Made by a program: the position numbers and the translations under genes. A DNA stretch of 8,883 bases from Deltaproteobacteria bacterium UBA3076. Lineage in GTDB: Bacteria > Desulfobacterota > Dissulfuribacteria > Dissulfuribacterales > UBA3076. The DNA lies in the NCBI GenBank assembly GCA_002367355.1, contig DFBQ01000171.1:1-8883 (forward strand), given 5' to 3'. A model generated the notes under the pieces. It saw only the letters and a list, made by a program, of their open reading frames with translations, was not told the origin of the DNA and did not search any database. Shown here piece after piece: positions 1 through 5,385 of the stretch. Positions within the stretch are counted from its first letter, which is position 1. Every line of letters starts with the position of its first letter.

Positions 1-3
1 TTA

Positions 4-46
4 TCGGTCTGCCGCCCTGACAAGTCGGTCTGGTCGCCCTGACAAG
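4..46. repeat. Tandem direct repeat, two 21-22 base units
   Basis: Unit 1 (4-24) and unit 2 (25-46) share TCGGTCTG at the start and CGCCCTGACAAG at the end, differing only by a small substitution/indel in the middle. They lie inside the putative intron. On the minus strand each unit reads CTTGTCAGGGCG followed by an AGACCGA-type end, loosely like the CUUACCCGGGGAGGUCUG block that precedes the reverse transcriptase gene in class C introns. That resemblance is from memory and weak. Confidence 0.6.
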
Positions 47-191
47 ACAACTAATCGCTCAATTAAGGTTATACCCAAGATTGGACTGTATTACCAGTGC
101 CCCGATTACCTCTACAAATAAATTTCTCTGAACGGGCATTTTCCATCAGCCATAGTCTTGGGATTATTCATTACTTTGAACGTAACCGTCC

Positions 192-208
192 CCCGGATCG
201 AGTCCGGG
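192..208. repeat. GC-rich stem-loop inside the intron segment
   Basis: CCCGGA (192-197) and TCCGGG (203-208) form a perfect 6-bp stem around the 5-base loop TCGAG. It falls where the intron appears to differ from the class C reference, so it may be a peripheral stem of domain I or a small dispersed palindrome inserted there. Sequences of the form CCCGGA-TCGA-TCCGGG occur as dispersed repeats in several proteobacteria. Confidence 0.5.
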
Positions 209-405
209 ACAGGTTTGGCTCATAGCTTTGTACTCCGGCTTCCTTCAGACGACTCCTCACAATGACGCCCTCTTGAGACGCCATAGATAGGCGAAGGTGC
301 TTGCCTTCGGCTAGTACTTTCACTACTATGAGAGTCATGGCAGCGGGGTTCACGTACAGAGGACTTTAACCTCATAAGTTCACGCCCATGCCGGGCGTAC
401 ACAAT

Positions 406-444
406 GCTCTTTCAGCCGACAGATAATCGCTTCGGCTGAAGAGC
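406..444. terminator. Terminator-like stem-loop at the intron insertion point
   Basis: GCTCTTTCAGCCGA (406-419) pairs with TCGGCTGAAGAGC (432-444). This gives 13 base pairs with one bulged T and a 12-base loop (420-431). Read on the minus strand the stem is followed by ATT and then at once by the intron 5' end; read on the plus strand it is followed by a T-rich stretch ending TTATGTTTT. Class C introns typically insert just after an intrinsic terminator stem, so the hairpin is probably the original terminator or 5' exon target. Its direction is uncertain. It now lies only 24 bases upstream of the plus-strand start at 469. Confidence 0.6.
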
Positions 445-457
445 CGGTTATGTTTTG

Positions 458-464
458 AAAGGAG
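458..464 (+). promoter_or_regulatory. Ribosome binding site for the gene at 469
   Basis: AAAGGAG ends 4 bases before the ATG at 469. This good Shine-Dalgarno match supports both the start codon and the reality of a gene that cannot be named by family. Confidence 0.7.
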
Positions 465-468
465 AATT

Positions 469-912
469 ATGAAAATCAATATTACGAAAAAAGAATATAA
501 ATCCTTGCTGGATATTCTCTCCATTGCTGATTGGATTCTCAACGCTCATAAGATTGGCGATGACCCTGAAACGGAAGAATATGGAAAACTTGAGCAAAAA
601 TTCAATTCATATGCGGAAGATATGGGGTATGATAATCTTGTTACATATGACACAAAACTCAAAAAGTTTTTCCCTACCAAAGAATTTGAAGAAACCAGTA
701 AATTCAGGGAGTTCATTGATGAATTTGAGAATGCTACATTTTGGGACGAATTGTTACGCCGTCTAGTAGAGAGAGATCTTATAAAGCAGGAAGGCGGCGT
801 AAAAAACGTAATGAATATGAATTTTAGAGAAAGGCTTGAGAAGGAAGAACCATTAGAAAAAATGTATGCTACTGAATTTGAGGCCAACGGTTTAGATAAT
901 ATCAGGATATGA
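469..912 (+). CDS. Conserved-looking hypothetical protein, 147 aa
   Basis: I cannot assign a function. The product is a small, highly charged, acidic, mostly helical protein with no signal peptide, membrane segment or cysteines. It has a Lys-rich start (KINITKKEY), a mid-region rich in E, F and D (EFEETSKFREFIDEFENATFWDELLRRL split across residues about 73-98) and a glutamate-rich tail. A complete frame, a strong ribosome binding site (458-464) and sensible amino-acid usage argue that it is a real gene. It resembles stand-alone uncharacterised proteins I associate loosely with deltaproteobacteria, but this is recollection only. Codons are AT-rich compared with cysS and the haem genes, which could mean different ancestry. 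Its last 11 bases overlap the end of the phosphoribosyltransferase gene tail to tail. The intron and hairpin to its left occupy the place where its promoter would be expected, so its expression is unclear. Confidence 0.75.
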   Translation: MKINITKKEYKSLLDILSIADWILNAHKIGDDPETEEYGKLEQKFNSYAEDMGYDNLVTYDTKLKKFFPTKEFEETSKFREFIDEFENATFWDELLRRLVERDLIKQEGGVKNVMNMNFRERLEKEEPLEKMYATEFEANGLDNIRI

Positions 913-1510
913 TGACGAGGGACCAGATATATTCCAGAAGGCGCTGCGGAGGCTGAATGCCATGGTCGGCAATCAGGCGATTGGCTGCTTCATCAAAGGA
1001 ATGAGGTGCCGGATCCATTTGTCTGAGAAACCCTGTAAGGTCCTCCACTACTGCCCAGGGGTAGATGATCCAACGCCATTTTACTATCCTCTGGCCGTAA
1101 TAATCCGGAATAAAACGGGAGGTGGTCTTGTGCTGGATCACAGCCGTTCGCACCTCAGCCGGGTGTTGCTGGAGGAGATAAGTTAAAGCGGTTCGGAGCG
1201 TATCACCGGTGTCAGTGACATCATCCACAACCAGGATTTTCTGACCGGTGACATCTATATTCAATGGGAAGCGAAGAAGCGCAGCATCCTGCTTTTGCGC
1301 TCCCATGCCCCAGTGCTCGATTTTTATAGCCGTGAGGTCAGTGATTTCCAGAAAATCACACACAATGCGGGCGGGAACATAGCCTCCCCGGCCTATGGCC
1401 ACAACCAGATCAGGCCGAAAGGCAGTTTTAAGAATTCTGAGACTGAGACGGCGGGTTAATTCGTAGGTCCTGGCCCAGGAAATAAGATCACACTTGAAAC
1501 GCTTGGCCAT
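902..1510 (-). CDS. Purine-type phosphoribosyltransferase (Hpt1/COG2236-like), 202 aa
   Basis: A type I phosphoribosyltransferase, expected to join a nucleobase to PRPP in the cytoplasm, probably in purine salvage. The PRPP-binding loop is clear at residues 92-105 (ILVVDDVTDTGDTL), with the preceding AIGRGGYVPAR segment at 38-48. The KWRWIIYPWA stretch (about 144-153) resembles the Hpt1/COG2236 group of hypoxanthine/xanthine/guanine enzymes. Base specificity cannot be read from sequence. I chose the ATG at 1510 because AAAGGA (1524-1519) sits 8 bases upstream. An in-frame ATG at 1531 would add 7 residues (MIKRKPP) but has no good ribosome binding site. The gene follows the histidine kinase by 33 bases and is probably the last gene of the cysS run. 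No terminator is visible before it runs into the convergent gene at 469-912. Confidence 0.85.
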   Translation of the reverse strand: MAKRFKCDLISWARTYELTRRLSLRILKTAFRPDLVVAIGRGGYVPARIVCDFLEITDLTAIKIEHWGMGAQKQDAALLRFPLNIDVTGQKILVVDDVTDTGDTLRTALTYLLQQHPAEVRTAVIQHKTTSRFIPDYYGQRIVKWRWIIYPWAVVEDLTGFLRQMDPAPHSFDEAANRLIADHGIQPPQRLLEYIWSLVIIS

Positions 1511-1518
1511 GGGTGGTT

Positions 1519-1524
1519 TCCTTT
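1519..1524 (-). promoter_or_regulatory. Ribosome binding site deciding the phosphoribosyltransferase start
   Basis: On the minus strand AAAGGA stands 8 bases before the ATG at 1510. No comparable site precedes the alternative ATG at 1531, so the shorter 202-residue product is preferred. Confidence 0.55.
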
Positions 1525-1543
1525 TAATCATCCGGGTATGCTT

Positions 1544-2803
1544 TTATTTCCCCTGCAGCTTCTTTGATATTGCAACGTAAAAAGTGGTGCCTTTCTCTGG
1601 TCCCGGCTCTGCCCAGACTTTTCCTCCATGCCTCTCTGCCACCTCCTTCACAATGGCAAGGCCTAAACCAGCACCTGCGATCCCTCTGGACGTCTCTTCC
1701 CGCTGATAGACCTGGAAAATCTTATCGTATTGATCCTTTTTAATTCCAACACCATCGTCGCCTACTGAAAGGATACGAAAGTCTTCATTTTCTCTGTAGC
1801 CGATCATGATTTCGCTTAAGTTATCTCCGCCGTACTTGAGCGCATTGTCCACCAGATTGCGCAAGACCCTGTTGATTGAAAGCCTGTCTGCCTTGATTAT
1901 ATGATCGTCTTTAGGCTCAACCCAATTAATATGGCGGCTTTCCAAAACAGAAGAAAACTCTTCCTTTAACTCACTTAATATACCCCCAATTCTGATATCT
2001 TCAATATTTAAAGGCGCAACCTTTGCCTGTACATATATATTTATTTTTTCAACAAGGGTTACTATTTGTTCAGATATCTTTTGAATATTCTCACAATAAT
2101 CTCTACCCTTATCATTCAAAACGTGACCATATTTTTTGTTGAGGAGTTTGGAGATTCCATGGATTGCAATAGCAGGGCCTTTGAGATCATGGGAGGTCGA
2201 GTAAGCGAAAAACTCGATCATGTTCTTTTTCTCAAGTAGTTCATCTTTCTTTTTTAGAATATTTTCATAAAGCCTTGCGTTTTTTACTGCTACGGATATT
2301 TGATTTCCTATTACCTCAAGAAGGTCTATCATTTTTTGATCAAGCTTAATCAGCTTACCAGATGCCATGTTCATAACACCCACAACCTCACCAACGGCAA
2401 TGAGGGGAACGCATATGATGATCTTGAAACCCTTACTTGTGAGCAGGGCGGCCCTTTCCTTATCCTCAAGCTCAGAAACGTGTTGAGCAATGAAAGAACG
2501 TGTCCTGGCGGCCTTTCCTGTGAAACCTTCTGTTATCCCAACATATTCAAGACCCCCCGGGTCGGTTCCCAGGAAGGCCGCCAGGTTCAAGTGCCGGCCA
2601 CTTTTGTCCATCAAGTAGATCCTGCAGGCATCAAATTCGAAATGTTCGAGCATTTTAAATGCCGCCCCATTCAAAACATCATCGATTTTCAGAAACGACG
2701 ACAGGAAGTTGCTGATGTCCAATATGACAGAAAGCTCCTTGTTCCTTTCTGTCAAATCGGTTTCGCTGAAATCTATTGAGATATATTTTTTATCCCGTAA
2801 CAT
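1544..2803 (-). CDS. Cytoplasmic GAF-domain sensor histidine kinase, 419 aa
   Basis: A two-component sensor kinase without a membrane segment or signal peptide. Residues about 25-175 form a GAF domain (small-ligand or redox sensing), followed by a helical linker (about 178-196). The HisKA domain carries the phosphoacceptor His205 in YSTSHDLKGP. The ATPase domain shows the N box NLVDNALKYG (316-325), the G1 box DDGVGI (349-354) and the G2 box GAGLGLAI (377-384), so it looks catalytically intact. There is no receiver or output domain, and no response regulator lies in the window, so the partner is unknown. The GAF ligand cannot be predicted; no haem- or bilin-type cysteine motif stands out. The gene starts 28 bases after cysS ends and precedes the phosphoribosyltransferase by 33 bases, suggesting co-transcription. 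The Shine-Dalgarno sequence (AAGAGAG-like) is weak. Codons are richer in AT than in cysS. Confidence 0.92.
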   Translation of the reverse strand: MLRDKKYISIDFSETDLTERNKELSVILDISNFLSSFLKIDDVLNGAAFKMLEHFEFDACRIYLMDKSGRHLNLAAFLGTDPGGLEYVGITEGFTGKAARTRSFIAQHVSELEDKERAALLTSKGFKIIICVPLIAVGEVVGVMNMASGKLIKLDQKMIDLLEVIGNQISVAVKNARLYENILKKKDELLEKKNMIEFFAYSTSHDLKGPAIAIHGISKLLNKKYGHVLNDKGRDYCENIQKISEQIVTLVEKINIYVQAKVAPLNIEDIRIGGILSELKEEFSSVLESRHINWVEPKDDHIIKADRLSINRVLRNLVDNALKYGGDNLSEIMIGYRENEDFRILSVGDDGVGIKKDQYDKIFQVYQREETSRGIAGAGLGLAIVKEVAERHGGKVWAEPGPEKGTTFYVAISKKLQGK

Positions 2804-2831
2804 CGGCAGTCTCTCTTAAAAATGGAAAAAA

Positions 2832-4310
2832 TTAGGGCCCCGGCTTCATTGTCCAGGTGGTCCCCTCGGGTCCGTCCTGAAGAGTTATCCCCTTAGCTCC
2901 GAGTTCATCCCTGATCCTGTCTGCACTATCCCAATCTTTTTCCTCTCTGGCCCTGGTCCGCTCCTTAATAACCTTCAATATCTCGGATTCTGTCATCCCA
3001 AGAAGGCCCAGCGCCTCAAGATTCCTCTTTCTAAGATATGCATCAGGGTCTTGATTGAGCAACCCCAGCACTCTGGCGGCATCCTGGATTGCTTCTGCTC
3101 CGAATTTCAAAGGTTCTATGTAAAGGGCCGAGGGTCTCTTTTCGGCTTCTTGGCCAAGGCGATTTAAGGCCCTAACACCATCAAAGAGGTGCCCAAGGGC
3201 CTGCGCGGTATTGAAGTCATCATCCATGGCTTGGTCAAATCGATCTTTCAAATGATTAAGTGTGTTTATTGTCTTCCCGGCCTCATCAGTGATGGGCCGT
3301 TGTTTCTTTATTGGTTTTTCAGACAGATGCCTTGCCTCGGAAAGGGCCGTATAGCATCGATCAAGGGCGGAGGTCGTCTCGATCAGGGCCTCAGGGCTGT
3401 AATCAAGAGGACTGCGGTAATGCTTGGACAGAAGAAAGAGCCTCAGGGCCTCCGGATGATATTTTCCCAGGATCTCCTGGATGGTTACAAAATTTCCCAG
3501 GGACTTTGACATCTTCTCGCTGCGGATCGTTACAAAGCCATTGTGCATCCAGAAACGGACAAAGGTCTTTCCTGTTGCCGCCTCGGATTGGGCACGCTCG
3601 TTTTCGTGGTGTGGGAATATAAGATCCAGGCCGCCGCCATGGATGTCAAGAGTCGGCCCCAGATACTTCATGCTCATGGCTGAACATTCTATGTGCCATC
3701 CTGGCCTGCCTGGTCCCCATGGACTGTCCCATTTGGGCTCACCGGATTTTGCAGCCTTCCATAGCGCAAAATCCATGGGATCTTTTTTCTGTTCTCCAAC
3801 AGCTATCCTGGCTCCGGCCCGCATTTCTGCTACATTTCTCCTGGATAGGGCCCCGTAGCCGGGAAAACTGCGTATAGAGAAGTAAACGTCACCTCCTGAA
3901 GTATAGGCATGGCCTTTGTCTATCAATGTCTCTATGAGTTCTATAATTTCCTGAATGTGCTTGGTTGCCCTCGGTTCTTTGGTAGCACGGAGCACACCCA
4001 ATGCATCCGTGTCCTGGTAGAAGTGCTTTATCTCTCTTTCTGCAAGGGCATCAGAGGAAATTCCTTCCTCAATGGCCCTGTTGATGATTTTGTCATCAAT
4101 ATCAGTAAAATTCCTTATGAAATTTACCTCAAATCCTCTGTGTCTGAGGTGCCGGAGCACCGCGTCAAAGACTACGGCTGAACGGGCATGCCCAATGTGA
4201 CAGCGGTCATAGGCCGTTATGCCACATACATACATGCGCACATATCCTGGTGCCAGGGGCTCAAAGGCCTCTTTCTTCCGGGTAAATGTATTGTAGATTT
4301 TTATAGTCAT
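2832..4310 (-). CDS. cysS: Cysteinyl-tRNA synthetase, 492 aa
   Basis: Class I aminoacyl-tRNA synthetase that charges tRNA-Cys with cysteine using ATP in the cytoplasm; normally essential. The HIGH signature is at residues 38-41 and KMSKS at 266-270. The four expected zinc ligands for cysteine recognition are present: Cys29, Cys209 (HIECS), His234 and Glu238 (HHENE). The C-terminal part holds the helical tRNA-anticodon region (FNTAQAL near 366-372, RIRDELGAKGI near 465-475). The length is close to the bacterial norm of about 460-490. The start MTIKIYNT fits family N-termini, though no clear Shine-Dalgarno sequence precedes it. It heads the minus-strand run with the kinase and phosphoribosyltransferase. 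A T-box leader was looked for and not found. Confidence 0.98.
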   Translation of the reverse strand: MTIKIYNTFTRKKEAFEPLAPGYVRMYVCGITAYDRCHIGHARSAVVFDAVLRHLRHRGFEVNFIRNFTDIDDKIINRAIEEGISSDALAEREIKHFYQDTDALGVLRATKEPRATKHIQEIIELIETLIDKGHAYTSGGDVYFSIRSFPGYGALSRRNVAEMRAGARIAVGEQKKDPMDFALWKAAKSGEPKWDSPWGPGRPGWHIECSAMSMKYLGPTLDIHGGGLDLIFPHHENERAQSEAATGKTFVRFWMHNGFVTIRSEKMSKSLGNFVTIQEILGKYHPEALRLFLLSKHYRSPLDYSPEALIETTSALDRCYTALSEARHLSEKPIKKQRPITDEAGKTINTLNHLKDRFDQAMDDDFNTAQALGHLFDGVRALNRLGQEAEKRPSALYIEPLKFGAEAIQDAARVLGLLNQDPDAYLRKRNLEALGLLGMTESEILKVIKERTRAREEKDWDSADRIRDELGAKGITLQDGPEGTTWTMKPGP

Positions 4311-4351
4311 AATGATTAAATGGCGGCTGCGTTACGCTTCAAACAGTCGTA

Positions 4352-4380
4352 TAAGTAATATATTGATTTTAATTTTTCAA
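4352..4380 (-). promoter_or_regulatory. Candidate sigma-70-like promoter for cysS
   Basis: On the minus strand TTGAAA (4380-4375) is followed after 17 bases by TACTTA (4357-4352), about 40 bases upstream of the cysS ATG. The -10 match is poor and the region is AT-rich, so chance occurrence is quite possible. Confidence 0.25.
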
Positions 4381-4457
4381 TTAGGGATTGAGGAATTGAA
4401 CGCTTTTTTTGGATATTCGTTCGAAAATCCTTGAATCTCTCAATTCCTGAATCTAAT
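4379..4457. repeat. Imperfect inverted repeat in the cysS / NYN-gene spacer
   Basis: AGGAATTGA (4391-4399) pairs perfectly with TCAATTCCT (4440-4448). The stem continues with one mismatch and a 2-base bulge out to AATTAG / CTAAT (4379-4384 with 4453-4457). The loop holds a smaller imperfect stem, GGATATT (4411-4417) with AAAATCC (4424-4430), and a 7-T run (4404-4410). It could be a dispersed extragenic element, a structured leader of cysS or a regulatory site. It does not match any riboswitch I know. Confidence 0.45.
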
Positions 4458-4528
4458 ATGTTAAACTTGATAGTATAGGAATTTCCATTTAAGAAGCATG
4501 TTTTTTTGATGTCTTGAGGATTTAGGGG

Positions 4529-4545
4529 CCGGAATACTTATCCGG
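4529..4545. promoter_or_regulatory. Short inverted repeat upstream of the NYN gene
   Basis: CCGGA (4529-4533) and TCCGG (4541-4545) form a 5-bp stem around a 7-base loop, about 50 bases before the ATG at 4596. It stands out as a GC island in AT-rich sequence and could be an operator or a 5' leader hairpin. The 5-bp stem could also arise by chance. Confidence 0.25.
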
Positions 4546-4585
4546 GAGACTATGGGAACAAGGTTTTTTTTACAATTTTTAATCA

Positions 4586-4592
4586 AAGGTGA
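4586..4592 (+). promoter_or_regulatory. Ribosome binding site for the NYN gene
   Basis: AAGGTGA lies just upstream of the ATG at 4596 (3 bases between). It is a good anti-16S match at slightly short spacing and supports that start; no alternative in-frame start precedes it nearby. Confidence 0.5.
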
Positions 4593-4595
4593 CAT

Positions 4596-5381
4596 ATGCT
4601 TAAAGCAGGAATTTTTTTGGATATTGAAAATCTGGTACGATGCGGGGGCTGGGGAATCAGATACCGCGTTGTTAGAGAATTGGTAGAGGCTCAAGGAGCC
4701 ACGGTACTACGGGCAAATGCCTACATGGCAATCGATTCGGAACGGGAAGAAAAGGACATGGACTATAAGAGAAAAAAACAAGAGTATCGAGATGCGGTCA
4801 GGCGTGAAAGTTTCCACTTAGTTTTAAAAAAAGTCCAGCGCTATAGAAATTCTGAAGGGGATATTATTACCAAAGCAAATGCTGACCTTGATCTTGCAAT
4901 AGACGCATTATTGCAGTCAGATAACCTGGATTACATACTATTAGGCAGCGGTGATGGTGATTTTTTCAGGCTTGTCCGGGCAATTCAGAACAGAGGAAAG
5001 CGAGTAGATCTCCTCTCTTTCTCCAACACGAGTAAAATTCTCCGGTGTGAAGTTGATAACCACTTTTCAGGATACCTTGTTCCTGGACTCTTGCCGTCCA
5101 TAAACAATTCGTCGCTCATACGCGGAGTAATGCATGTCTTTAACGAAGAAAAAGGGTTTGCGTTTCTGGCTGTGCGAACCGGTCTTGGTGTGTTGGATGT
5201 TCGTGACGATGTCTTTTGCCATATCAGCGATTTCAGACACAGAGACGGACGTGTTGTGACTGATCAGTCCTTTGCTGAATTAAAGACCAGGCAGACGATT
5301 ATTGAATTCGAACTTGTGGAACGTAGTGATGGCAAGGTAAAAGCAGTAAATGCCACCGAGTTTGAACCGGAAGTGAGATGA
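4596..5381 (+). CDS. LabA-like NYN (PIN-fold) nuclease-type protein fused to a cold-shock domain, 261 aa
   Basis: The N-terminal domain (about 3-165) is a NYN/DUF88 domain of the LabA type. The acidic active-site pattern is present: Asp9 and Asn12 in FLDIENL, Asp97, Asp99 and Asp103 in ADLDLAIDAL, and Asp120 and Asp122 in GSGDGDF. The RGKRVDLLSF strand follows. Such domains belong to the PIN-like fold and are predicted metal-dependent RNases, though activity is shown for few members. The C-terminal part (about 176-255) looks like a divergent cold-shock OB fold: RGVMHVFNEEKGFAFL replaces the usual GxVKWFN...KGFGFI, and DVFCHISDF replaces DVFVHxSAI. The loop between the two RNA-binding motifs is longer than in CspA, and the conserved Trp is Val. 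The combination suggests an RNA-binding, RNA-cleaving protein in the cytoplasm; substrate unknown. It is a stand-alone gene, divergent from cysS and convergent with hemG (4-base gap). Confidence 0.88.
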   Translation: MLKAGIFLDIENLVRCGGWGIRYRVVRELVEAQGATVLRANAYMAIDSEREEKDMDYKRKKQEYRDAVRRESFHLVLKKVQRYRNSEGDIITKANADLDLAIDALLQSDNLDYILLGSGDGDFFRLVRAIQNRGKRVDLLSFSNTSKILRCEVDNHFSGYLVPGLLPSINNSSLIRGVMHVFNEEKGFAFLAVRTGLGVLDVRDDVFCHISDFRHRDGRVVTDQSFAELKTRQTIIEFELVERSDGKVKAVNATEFEPEVR

Positions 5382-5385
5382 GCCT

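Larger units (their letters stand above)
1..402 (-). mobile_element. 5' portion of a group II intron, probably class C (IIC), running off the left edge
   Basis: Read on the minus strand, the segment begins GTGTACGCCCGGCATGGGCG (402 downward), close to the GUGYG...CCCGGCAUGGG start of IIC introns such as the Oceanobacillus iheyensis ribozyme as I remember it. Further domain I blocks follow in the expected order: GGTTAAAGTCC (371-361), AGTACTAGCCGAAGGCAAG (318-300) and TCTGAAGGAAGC (249-238). GTCCAATCTTGGG (86-74) may match the later AAGUCC segment. CCCAAGA (162-156) can pair with TCTTGGG (80-74). The 5' end could be base 402 (GUGUA) or 400 (GUACG). The spacing between the 238-249 block and base 160 differs from the reference and includes a CCCGGA/TCCGGG hairpin. 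Domains IV-VI and any reverse transcriptase (intron-encoded protein) would lie left of base 1, so whether the intron is complete cannot be told. The short open frames inside are ribozyme sequence, not genes. Confidence 0.72.

Noticed and set aside
171..402. Two 60-residue open frames on the minus strand (171-353 and 220-402).
   Set aside because: They lie in the conserved domain I ribozyme sequence of the putative intron; the conservation pattern is RNA-like and the peptides have no family resemblance.
406..450. Integron attC site at the hairpin.
   Set aside because: The stem lacks paired GTTRRRY/RYYYAAC core sites, and there is no integrase or cassette array; a terminator-like hairpin fits better.
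469..912. Antitoxin or phage-related assignment for the small acidic gene.
   Set aside because: No recognisable DNA-binding or toxin partner motif is present, and its convergent neighbour is a metabolic enzyme, so naming it would be guesswork.
2300..2779. A 159-residue plus-strand open frame.
   Set aside because: It is antisense to the GAF domain of the histidine kinase, whose motifs are clear on the other strand.
3189..4181. Several plus-strand frames of 90-125 residues.
   Set aside because: All are antisense shadows of cysS, which has every catalytic and zinc-binding residue.
4311..4460. Possible T-box leader for cysS.
   Set aside because: No AGGGUGGNACCGCG-type antiterminator sequence or terminator with a T-tract precedes cysS on the minus strand, and the inverted repeat present does not resemble a T-box.
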